In this document: positions 57,884 through 64,000 of the stretch, one piece after another
Position numbering within the stretch: position 1 is the first letter of the stretch
Layout: each line of letters begins with the position of its first letter
Notes under the pieces: generated by a model
What the model saw: the letters and a program-made list of their open reading frames with translations, nothing else
Databases searched by the model: none
What the model was told of the DNA's origin: nothing
Made by a program: the position numbers and the translations under genes
Source: Paenibacillus_L residui
GTDB taxonomy: Bacteria; Bacillota; Bacilli; Paenibacillales; NBRC-103111
Length of the DNA stretch: 64,000 nt
Assembly: GCF_042677205.1 (NCBI RefSeq)
Contig: NZ_JBHTIU010000100.1
Span: forward strand, 1 to 64,000
Direction of reading: 5' to 3'

Positions 57884-58306
57884 CTATTCGGCTTCCATCT
57901 CGGCCCGAAGCTGTTTAAGCTGCTCCGACGCTTCGGGATGCCGGTTGAAATACTCTACCAGCACTTCAATGCATGTAATAGAATCCCAGCTTAAATGATG
58001 CTCGATTCCTTCTACATCCGCGTAGATATTTTCTTCCTGTACACCAATGACCTCAAGAAATTGCTCCAGCAGGTGATGCCGTTCTACCAATCTTTTACCC
58101 ATCTTCTTGCCCTTGGGTGTTAAAATAAGTCCACGATATTTCTCGTAGACTAGGTAGCTGTCTTTATCGAGTTTTTGGATCATTTTAGTTACAGAGGAAG
58201 GATGAACAGCCAGACCTTCTGCAATATCGGATACACGGGCATAGCCCTTCTCATCGATTAATTTATAAATGCGTTCCAAATAATCTTCCATACTCGGTGT
58301 GGCCAT
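57884..58306 (-). CDS. mntR: Manganese transport regulator MntR
   Basis: MntR is a DtxR-family repressor that shuts off Mn2+ uptake (mntH, mntABCD). The 140-residue protein starts MATPSMEDYLERIYKLIDEK (ligands Asp8, Glu11) and has the helix VSDIAEGLAVHPSSVTKMIQ and GVQEENIYADVEGIEHHLSW with the C-terminal Glu/His ligands. Nearly identical in layout to B. subtilis MntR (142). ATG behind AAGGAGGGG. No clear MntR box in its own promoter. Confidence 0.95.
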   Translation of the reverse strand: MATPSMEDYLERIYKLIDEKGYARVSDIAEGLAVHPSSVTKMIQKLDKDSYLVYEKYRGLILTPKGKKMGKRLVERHHLLEQFLEVIGVQEENIYADVEGIEHHLSWDSITCIEVLVEYFNRHPEASEQLKQLRAEMEAE

Positions 58307-58475
58307 CCGAACCCCTCCTTGCCAGTTTAACCACAACTAAACCGCTCAATAGTACTGTATGTATGATATACCATTTGGACTAAGTAAAGCAAGTTTACCA
58401 TAAAAACAACCATCAGTTGTTTATTCCCATGTGTGAAACAGGGATCTCTTACGAATTCTAACGGATAGAACCATC

Positions 58476-58482
58476 CATACCA
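58476..58482 (+). promoter_or_regulatory. sigma-G-like promoter of splB (-10)
   Basis: CATACCA (58476-58482), 18 nt after CGAATT (58452-58457), resembles the forespore sigma-G pattern TGAATA-18-CATACTA. splB is sigma-G controlled in B. subtilis. Confidence 0.45.
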
Positions 58483-58508
58483 TTTAGAAAGGAGCCTCGA
58501 ACCCGCCT

Positions 58509-59567
58509 ATGTCTGTTCAAACGGCCCGCCCGCCGCGAAGCACTAAAGTTTTCATTCCGGAATTGGTCTATTTCGAACCGAACGCTTTGAATTATCCCAA
58601 AGGAGTCCGGATTATGGAATGGGCCAAGAAGGAAGGGCTTCCTATCCGGATGACGACTTCGCATAACCGAATCACCAATCTGCCGGGGGATAACGAATTC
58701 GCCAAGTACCGTATGGCCAAAAATACACTGGTCGTTGGAGTACGCAAAACACTTACCTTCGACCAATCCAAGCCTTCCGCGGAATATGCGATTCCGATTG
58801 CGACCGGCTGTATGGCTCATTGCCATTACTGTTACTTGCAGACGACGCTCGGGGCGAAGCCTTATATCCGCGTTTATGTCAATACGGATGAAATCCTGCA
58901 GGCCGCTAAAAAATATATCGATGAACGCGCCCCGGAAATCACCCGCTTCGAAGCCGCCTGCACATCCGATCCGCTAGGGCTGGAGCATATCAGCGGCTCC
59001 CTGTCCGAGTTGATTGAATTCATGGCGGACGAACCTTACGGCCGGCTGCGTTTCGTCAGTAAATTCCACCATGTCGAGCCGCTGCTTAATCTTAGGCATA
59101 ACGGCCATACCCGCATCCGTTTCAGTGTCAATGCGGACTATGTTATCAAACAATTCGAGCCCGGAACCTCCACCTTCGCGGAACGAATCGAAGCCGCCGG
59201 TAAGATTGCCAAAGCAGGATACCCGCTCGGCTTCATCATTGCCCCGATTATTTGGCATGAGGGCTGGGAAGAAGGGTATGCGCATCTGTTGGAGAAGCTT
59301 AAGGAAGCTTTACCCCGCGAAGCCGTCAAGGACCTGACCTTCGAGCTGATTCAGCACCGGTTCACCAAAACGGCGAAAAACGTCATTCTCAAGCGCTATC
59401 CGAAGACAAAGCTGGAAATGGACGAAGCGAAACGAAAATATAAGTGGGGGCGCTGGGGACAGGGCAAGTACGTATATCCCGACGAACAGGCCCAAGCACT
59501 CAGGGAGCATATTACCGAACAAATCTTCGATAAATTCCCGGAAGCGACTATCGATTATTTCACTTGA
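58509..59567 (+). CDS. splB: Spore photoproduct lyase
   Basis: SplB is a radical-SAM enzyme that reverses the spore photoproduct (a thymine dimer) in germinating spores. The 352-residue protein has the 4Fe-4S motif CMAHCHYC (Cys101, 105, 108) and the H-atom donor Cys151 in FEAACTSD, equivalent to the conserved Cys141 of B. subtilis. Later EFMADEPYGRLRFVSKFHHV and KRYPKTKLEMDE fit the family. No splA lies upstream. The AAAGGAG site is 15 nt from the ATG, unusually far. Divergent from mntR. Confidence 0.95.
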   Translation: MSVQTARPPRSTKVFIPELVYFEPNALNYPKGVRIMEWAKKEGLPIRMTTSHNRITNLPGDNEFAKYRMAKNTLVVGVRKTLTFDQSKPSAEYAIPIATGCMAHCHYCYLQTTLGAKPYIRVYVNTDEILQAAKKYIDERAPEITRFEAACTSDPLGLEHISGSLSELIEFMADEPYGRLRFVSKFHHVEPLLNLRHNGHTRIRFSVNADYVIKQFEPGTSTFAERIEAAGKIAKAGYPLGFIIAPIIWHEGWEEGYAHLLEKLKEALPREAVKDLTFELIQHRFTKTAKNVILKRYPKTKLEMDEAKRKYKWGRWGQGKYVYPDEQAQALREHITEQIFDKFPEATIDYFT

Positions 59568-59602
59568 TAGTTCTGCAGCACACCCACCACCGTCAGGCTA
59601 CG

Positions 59603-60319
59603 TTACATCAGCTTCAGCAGCCAGTCCGGCGTCCATTCGTTAAACCAGATCGTTATTCGAGTCAGTTGATCGGTGTATAACAGCACCGCCATCACGATCA
59701 TTAAAGCTCCCCCCACCTTCATCAAGGGCGCCGAATAACGGAGAATCCAGCGGGTAGACCCGATAAAGAAGGCGAGAATGAGAAACGGGAGCGCGAATCC
59801 CAATGAGTAAGCGGTAATCAAAGCAAACCATGTGCTCGGCTCAGAAGCCGCCAAAGCAAGAATGGCCGAAAGAATCGGGCCGACACAGGGAGACCAGCCT
59901 GCAGCGAAGCCTATTCCAATAAGAAAAGAGCCCAAATAACCGGCCGGCTTCCATTTGAACTGCAGCTTGCGTTCTTTCATCAGCCATTGCGGCTGAAATA
60001 TACCGATCATAAATAATCCCATAGCCAGAATAAGAACGGCCGCCAGCTTGCGGATCAAATCCTGATATTGGCTGAACAAGCCGGACAGCGTTCCGGCTCC
60101 CCATCCCAACACATAAAATACAACCGAAAAGCCAACGACAAAAAACAAGGAATGCACGAATGTCTGCAGCCTTACGCGGCTTTTATTGCCGCTGCTCTTA
60201 AGCTCGCTCACCGAAATCCCGGTAATGTAGGACAAATATGACGGATATAACGGCAAGCAGCAAGGAGAAATAAAAGACGCTATCCCGGCCAACAAGGCAA
60301 TTCCAACGTTGATTTCCAT
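59603..60319 (-). CDS. ccdA: Cytochrome c biogenesis protein CcdA
   Basis: CcdA carries electrons across the membrane from thioredoxin to extracytoplasmic thiol-disulfide proteins needed for cytochrome c maturation and, in Bacillus, spore cortex formation. The 238-residue protein has six membrane segments and the redox Cys in FISPCCLPLYPSYLSY (helix 1) and GFAAGWSPCVGPIL (helix 4). ATG behind GGAAGGAAAAC. Downstream of the zinc transporter genes. Confidence 0.92.
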   Translation of the reverse strand: MEINVGIALLAGIASFISPCCLPLYPSYLSYITGISVSELKSSGNKSRVRLQTFVHSLFFVVGFSVVFYVLGWGAGTLSGLFSQYQDLIRKLAAVLILAMGLFMIGIFQPQWLMKERKLQFKWKPAGYLGSFLIGIGFAAGWSPCVGPILSAILALAASEPSTWFALITAYSLGFALPFLILAFFIGSTRWILRYSAPLMKVGGALMIVMAVLLYTDQLTRITIWFNEWTPDWLLKLM

Positions 60320-60346
60320 AGAAGTTTTCCTTCCCTCTGATTGCTC

Positions 60347-61153
60347 CTATTTCGCTCTGGAACCCGCCCGGAAGAGCAGGGTTACAAGCAGTATCATGAT
60401 CAATAATAGCACAACCGAGGAGCCCGGCGCCAAGTTCCAGATGCCTGCCGCAACCAAGCCGGCAATGACGGCCGTTTCGGAAAATAATACAGCCATAAAA
60501 ACAGAATGTTTAAAGCTCCTCGCCACCGCCAGACTGGCCGCTACCGGGATGGTCAGCAGGGAGGAAACAAGGAGAGCCCCGACGATTTTAATGGCCACGC
60601 TGATAACGAGAGCCGTAAGCATGGTAATCAGAATATTATAGTAACGGATCGGCAAGCCGCTGACCGCGGCCGCTTCCTCATCGAAGAACATAAGGAACCA
60701 TTCCTTGAAATTAACGAGCACAACGGCAACGACAAGAACGGTTACAATGCAAACGAGCCATAAGTCCATTTGGTCCAAAGTATAAATGCTTCCGAACAGA
60801 TAGCTCGTCACCTTTACATTAAAGCCTTTGCCCATTGTGAATAAGAAGGTCGCCAGAGCGATACCGCCGGACATAATAATGGCAATCGATAGTTCGGCAT
60901 AGGTTTTGTAGGCTTTGCGCAGCCATTCGATGGCAAAGGAAGCAAGCAGCGCAAAGACAAGTCCCACTGCAACCGGATAAAGATTAATCAAAAAACCGAG
61001 CGCAACCCCGGCGATCGTGACGTGCGCCAGCGTATCCCCAATCATCGACAATCTTCTCAGAACAAGAAACACCCCCATTAACGGGGCTGTAATTCCGATC
61101 AGAATTCCGCCTATCAATGCTCTTTGAAAAAAAGGCTCCAAAAAAATATCCAC
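60347..61153 (-). CDS. znuB: Zinc/metal ABC transporter permease
   Basis: A 268-residue ABC-3 family permease with about eight membrane helices, containing SMIGDTLAHVTIAGVALGFL and VGALLVSSLLTIPVAASLAV. It forms the membrane channel of the transporter with the ATPase gene upstream (20-nt gap) and the binding protein. The start is GTG, 9 nt after GAGG. Zinc is favoured over manganese by the His-rich binding protein and the Zur-like site. Confidence 0.9.
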   Translation of the reverse strand: MDIFLEPFFQRALIGGILIGITAPLMGVFLVLRRLSMIGDTLAHVTIAGVALGFLINLYPVAVGLVFALLASFAIEWLRKAYKTYAELSIAIIMSGGIALATFLFTMGKGFNVKVTSYLFGSIYTLDQMDLWLVCIVTVLVVAVVLVNFKEWFLMFFDEEAAAVSGLPIRYYNILITMLTALVISVAIKIVGALLVSSLLTIPVAASLAVARSFKHSVFMAVLFSETAVIAGLVAAGIWNLAPGSSVVLLLIMILLVTLLFRAGSRAK

Positions 61154-61172
61154 TCGTTTTTTCCTCTTTCCC

Positions 61173-61967
61173 TTATCGGAGTTGCACCGGTTCGCGCAAG
61201 TCGGTCAATGTATGGGCCAGACCGGTCTCATCGCAATTTTCCGGACTATGCGTATGTTTGATATAAAACTGGATTTTACCGGAGCTGTGAACCGGCTCAT
61301 GGCCGAGATAGGATTCCAGCATATCCAAGTCATGCGTCACCATGATGAACGTTATATGATGATGCTGATGCATATGACGGATCATATGAAAGAAGCTTTC
61401 CTGCGTTTCCGCATCAATGCCGACGGTCGGCTCGTCCAGAATCAGCAGGTCGGGATTGTTGACAAGCGCGCGGGCCAGGAACACTCTCTGCTGCTGTCCC
61501 CCTGACAGCTGCCCGATCTTGCGCTCCTGCAAATTGCTGATTCCCATTGCCTCAAGCGCTTCATCCACTTTGCGGATATCGTCCCTGGTTATTCTTCGGA
61601 ACAGCTTCTTCCTCCCATACAATCCGGACATCACAACTTCCTTCACGGTGGCGGGAAACAGCGGATTGAAATTATTTTTTTGCGGAACATAGCCTATTCT
61701 TTCCCAGTCCTTAAAGCTGGCGACCGGCTCGTTGAAGAGCCTTACTTCCCCGCGGACGGGCTTAATCAGGCCTACGATCATTTTTAACAGCGTTGTCTTC
61801 CCGGCTCCATTGGAACCGACAACTCCTACGAAATCCCTCTGCAGAATTTGCAGGGACAAGTCGCTGATCACGTCTTTGCGGTCATAGGAGAAGAAAATAC
61901 GGTCCAGCTTGACTACCGGATCGTGGCACTTTCCGTCAAACCCGCTGACATCTCTAGGGGTATCCAT
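61173..61967 (-). CDS. znuC: Zinc/metal ABC transporter ATP-binding protein
   Basis: A 264-residue ABC ATPase: Walker A GSNGAGKTT, Q-loop YVPQKN, signature LSGGQQQRVFLARAL, Walker B LLILDEPTVGID and switch His in MVTHDLDML. The C-terminus is extended and His-rich (YIKHTHSPENCDETG), as in ZnuC-type proteins. ATG behind AAGGAT. It lies between the binding-protein and permease genes on one transcript. Confidence 0.93.
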   Translation of the reverse strand: MDTPRDVSGFDGKCHDPVVKLDRIFFSYDRKDVISDLSLQILQRDFVGVVGSNGAGKTTLLKMIVGLIKPVRGEVRLFNEPVASFKDWERIGYVPQKNNFNPLFPATVKEVVMSGLYGRKKLFRRITRDDIRKVDEALEAMGISNLQERKIGQLSGGQQQRVFLARALVNNPDLLILDEPTVGIDAETQESFFHMIRHMHQHHHITFIMVTHDLDMLESYLGHEPVHSSGKIQFYIKHTHSPENCDETGLAHTLTDLREPVQLR

Positions 61968-62047
61968 ATCCTTAACTCTCCTTCGGAAGAAAACGAAAAA
62001 GACGTCTACAGCAGCTTCAGGTCTGTACCGCCTCTTCCGTTAACGCA

Positions 62048-63043
62048 TTATTGCAAAGCTTTCACCAAATGATCTAAATTATTCTCCATAACGGAAAAAT
62101 AGTCCTCCCCTGCAGCAAGCTGTTCGTCCGTCAAGCCTTCCAGAGGATTCAGCACGAGCGTCTCTATCTGTAAATCTTTAGCCAGCGTATTAGCTAAAGC
62201 GTCGGAAACCAGCTCTTCGAAGAAAATATATTTGACGTTATTTTCCCGTACAAATTGGCTGATCTCTTTCATATCCTGGGCTGTCGGCTCCGCATCCGGC
62301 GCCAGTCCCATAATCGCCTTCTGTGTCAGTCCGTAGTCATGAGCCAAATAACCGAAAGCCTGGTGCGAAACGACGATTTCCTTCTTCGGCAGTGCGCTCA
62401 ATGTTTCCTTGTACTTCTGATGAAGACGATCCAAATCTTCAGCCAGCTTGCTATAATTGGCTTCATAATAGTCCTTATTGCCGGCGTCCGCCTCCACCAG
62501 GGCGTTCTTGATCTTCTCGGCCATCGCTTTGGCATTGTTCGGGCTTAGCCATACATGGGGATCCATCTCGCCGTGCTCGTGATGACCGCCTTCGTGATCC
62601 TCTTCTCCATTATTCTTCCCCTCGTCCGCAGCATGCTCGTCATGGCGGGAATCTTCCTCATGATCGTGATCTCCGGGAAGCAATTCGAGCCCTTGGCTCG
62701 CCTCCACAATCTTAACGCCGGTATCCGGCTTCATACTGCCGAGGAAATCCTCCACCCAGCCTTCGAAATTGGCACCTTGATAGACAAACACATCGGCTTG
62801 GTTAATCAGACGGATATCCTTGCTCTTGGGTGACCAATCGTGCGGCTCCACTCCAGCCGGAACCAGATTGATGACATGTGCGCGGTCTCCACCGATTTTG
62901 GAAGCAAAATCATAGAGCGGGTAGAAGCTGGTGACGACATTCGTCTTGTCTTCGGCCAGATCAGAGCCGCCGCCGCAGCCCCCTAACAGAGCGGCAAAAA
63001 CAATAAGAAGCGCAAAAGCGCCGCAATAAATCCGATTTCTCAT
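62048..63043 (-). CDS. znuA: Zinc ABC transporter substrate-binding lipoprotein
   Basis: A 331-residue cluster A-I metal-binding lipoprotein. Lipobox LLGGC with Cys23 after a membrane helix, then VEPHDWSPKSKD (first His ligand), a long acidic/His-rich loop (about 118-158, HDHEEDSRHDEHAADEGKNN and on) typical of zinc-specific proteins, DPHVWLSPNNA (second His) and VSHQAFGYLAHDYG (third His). ATG behind GAGGGAGAC. Its promoter (63103-63132) is followed by a Zur-like site. AdcA is an equivalent name. Confidence 0.93.
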   Translation of the reverse strand: MRNRIYCGAFALLIVFAALLGGCGGGSDLAEDKTNVVTSFYPLYDFASKIGGDRAHVINLVPAGVEPHDWSPKSKDIRLINQADVFVYQGANFEGWVEDFLGSMKPDTGVKIVEASQGLELLPGDHDHEEDSRHDEHAADEGKNNGEEDHEGGHHEHGEMDPHVWLSPNNAKAMAEKIKNALVEADAGNKDYYEANYSKLAEDLDRLHQKYKETLSALPKKEIVVSHQAFGYLAHDYGLTQKAIMGLAPDAEPTAQDMKEISQFVRENNVKYIFFEELVSDALANTLAKDLQIETLVLNPLEGLTDEQLAAGEDYFSVMENNLDHLVKALQ

Positions 63044-63073
63044 TAGCTGTAGTCTCCCTCGATAAATGACTGT

Positions 63074-63094
63074 AAATCGTAATCATCCTTATTT
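63074..63094 (-). promoter_or_regulatory. Candidate Zur box of the zinc transporter operon
   Basis: AAATCGTAATCAT, the left half of the B. subtilis Zur box (AAATCGTAATNATTACGATT), is perfect; the right half (CCTTATTT) keeps only ATTT. It covers about +1 to +20 of the znuA transcript. Confidence 0.6.
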
Positions 63095-63102
63095 ACAGTA
63101 CG

Positions 63103-63132
63103 ATTATACGGGCAGTTTTATCGATTTGTCAA
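63103..63132 (-). promoter_or_regulatory. sigma-A promoter of znuA
   Basis: Consensus TTGACA (63127-63132), 18-nt spacer, consensus TATAAT (63103-63108) on the minus strand. Confidence 0.85.
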
Positions 63133-63148
63133 CCGGACAATAAGGCGC

Positions 63149-63179
63149 AAAGCCCGCCTCCAACTTGGAAGCGGGCTTT
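63149..63179. terminator. metG terminator (possibly bidirectional)
   Basis: AAAGCCCGC and GCGGGCTTT arms with an inner TCCAA/TTGGA stem, 4 nt past the metG stop. The T-run is short on both strands. Confidence 0.65.
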
Positions 63180-63183
63180 ATTG

Positions 63184-64000
63184 TCACTTAACGATGGCGC
63201 CATTCGGCATATGATCGGGTACGGTAGCCAGGGTTAACTGGTCCCCCTTGGAGGCGGCCAGAATCATGCCCTGGGACAGTTCTCCGCGCAGCTTCACCGG
63301 CTTGAGATTGGTTACGCAGATGACTTTCCGCCCAACCAGCTCCTCCGGCTTGTAATACTGGGCGATTCCCGACACAACCTGGCGCTGCTCGAAGCCGAGA
63401 TCAAGCTGCAGCTTGAGCAGCTTATCCGCCTTCTTGACCGGCTCGGCCGCCAGAACCTCTGCGACCCGCAGCTCCACTTTGGCAAAGTCGTCGATCGAAA
63501 TTTCCTCAGCGCGCACGATCTCCTCATCTGCGGATGAAGCTTCCTTCTGCGCAGTCTGGGCGGCGGATTCGGCCCCCTTGCCTCCGGTCATGGCGGCAAC
63601 GATAAATTCCACTTCCTTGTCCACTTCTAGGCGTGGGAAGATGGCCTCTTCCTTGCGGACGCGAATGCCGGCCGGCAGCTCACCGAATCGTTCCAGACTG
63701 GACCAGGCCGTCAGGTCTCCGGCTTCGATTCCCAGCTGCCTCCATATCTTGGCCGGGGTCTGCGTCATGAAAGGCTGCAGCAATACCGATACGATTCGCA
63801 GAGATTCGGCCAGATGATACATGACGGATCCAAGCTCAACGTGACGGCTCTCATCCTTATGCAGCACCCAAGGCTGGGTTTCGTCAATATATTTGTTCGT
63901 GCGGCTGATCAACTGCCAAATCGCGGTCAGCGCGACGGAAAACTCCATCTTCTCCATCGCTTCCTCCGTTTTCTCTACAGCCGTGCGGGCCGTCCTCTGC
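63184..64000 (-). CDS. metG: Methionyl-tRNA synthetase, C-terminal part (runs off window)
   Basis: MetG charges tRNA-Met. The frame is open to the window end; 271 codons are visible. They cover the anticodon-binding helical domain (FSVALTAIWQLISRTNKYID, ETQPWVLHKDE, LLQPFMTQTPAKIW), an Ala/Glu-rich linker (about 145-170 of this part) and the C-terminal EMAP-II-like tRNA-binding domain (VELRVAEVLAAEPVKKADKL, GIAQYYKPEELVGRKVICVT, LRGELSQGMILAAS), as in the B. subtilis type with dimerising C-terminus. The ATG at 63957 is internal and not the start. The catalytic HIGH/KMSKS region lies outside. Confidence 0.96.
   Translation of the reverse strand, partial: QRTARTAVEKTEEAMEKMEFSVALTAIWQLISRTNKYIDETQPWVLHKDESRHVELGSVMYHLAESLRIVSVLLQPFMTQTPAKIWRQLGIEAGDLTAWSSLERFGELPAGIRVRKEEAIFPRLEVDKEVEFIVAAMTGGKGAESAAQTAQKEASSADEEIVRAEEISIDDFAKVELRVAEVLAAEPVKKADKLLKLQLDLGFEQRQVVSGIAQYYKPEELVGRKVICVTNLKPVKLRGELSQGMILAASKGDQLTLATVPDHMPNGAIVK

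Noticed and set aside
58307..58508. MntR box in the mntR-splB gap
   Set aside because: AAGTTTACC resembles a half-site, but the second half is missing, and B. subtilis mntR is not self-regulated.
1..64000. CRISPR array, tRNA or rRNA genes, prophage
   Set aside because: No regularly spaced repeats, no cloverleaf or rRNA-like sequence, and no phage structural genes were seen.

Overview
The window is a stretch of low-to-medium GC, endospore-forming Firmicute chromosome, most likely from a member of the Paenibacillaceae. It carries spo0A, spoIVB, spoIIM, the complete spoIIIAA-AH operon, mciZ and splB, and its gene order closely follows the Bacillus subtilis region from drm/xerD/fur through bkd, spo0A, dxs, acc, spoIIIA and efp to mntR. 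Family assignments rest on motifs, length and synteny, with no database search. Most genes lie on the minus strand. No rRNA, tRNA, CRISPR array or prophage was seen. There is one 80-base N gap (26423-26502), in front of spo0A.

Region by region. 1-184: edge of an IS200/IS605-type tnpB. 351-4294: nucleoside salvage (two tandem purine nucleoside phosphorylases, deoB) and xerD. 4420-7109: a sulfatase and a divergent metallo-beta-lactamase-fold hydrolase inserted between xerD and yqzK. 7121-12426: yqzK, ald, fur, spoIIM, an EndoQ-like PHP nuclease, nudF, and on the other strand an mciZ-like gene. 12302-16812: DUF3866, a polytopic membrane protein, an M20 peptidase and a 33-residue Prli42-like membrane miniprotein. 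16844-21961: a branched-chain 2-oxoacid dehydrogenase cluster (E2, E1 beta, E1 alpha, E3). 22319-25177: DUF2627, a MraY-like transferase, a family 2 glycosyltransferase and a SteA-like protein. 25554-31849: spo0A, spoIVB, recN, ahrC, an unnamed membrane protein and tlyA. 31870-38529: dxs, a DUF21 protein, a 650-nt non-coding block, ispA, xseB, xseA and folD. 38637-42723: nusB, an Asp23/AmaP/DUF2273 operon, accC and accB. 43081-49023: spoIIIAH to spoIIIAA and yqhV. 49166-54735: phosphosulfolactate synthase and phosphatase, DUF441, aspartate kinase, efp and an M24 peptidase. 54741-58306: aroQ, yqhQ, yqhP, yqhO and mntR. 58509-64000: splB, ccdA, a zinc ABC transporter and the 3' part of metG.

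The most notable element is the 650-nt block between ispA and the DUF21 gene. Its place in the isoprenoid/DNA-repair operon, its size, its lack of a coding frame, its dense hairpins and the DUF21 membrane partner identify it as an OLE (ornate large extremophilic) RNA with its partner OapA. It has its own extended -10 promoter. Also notable are a C-terminally extended mciZ-like frame that runs antisense into DUF3866, a dispersed terminator-bearing intergenic repeat present in at least four places, a second PNP paralogue with altered purine-pocket residues, paired 13-bp direct repeats in front of bkdAA, and sigma-E-like promoters ahead of spoIIM, spoIIIAA and mciZ.

The genes form a sporulation core (Spo0A, SpoIVB, SpoIIM, SpoIIIA, MciZ, SplB and perhaps sulfolactate synthesis) interleaved with housekeeping functions: fatty acid initiation (Acc, Bkd), isoprenoid precursors (Dxs, IspA), DNA repair (RecN, XseAB), folate, and metal homeostasis (Fur, MntR, Zn transporter with a candidate Zur site).
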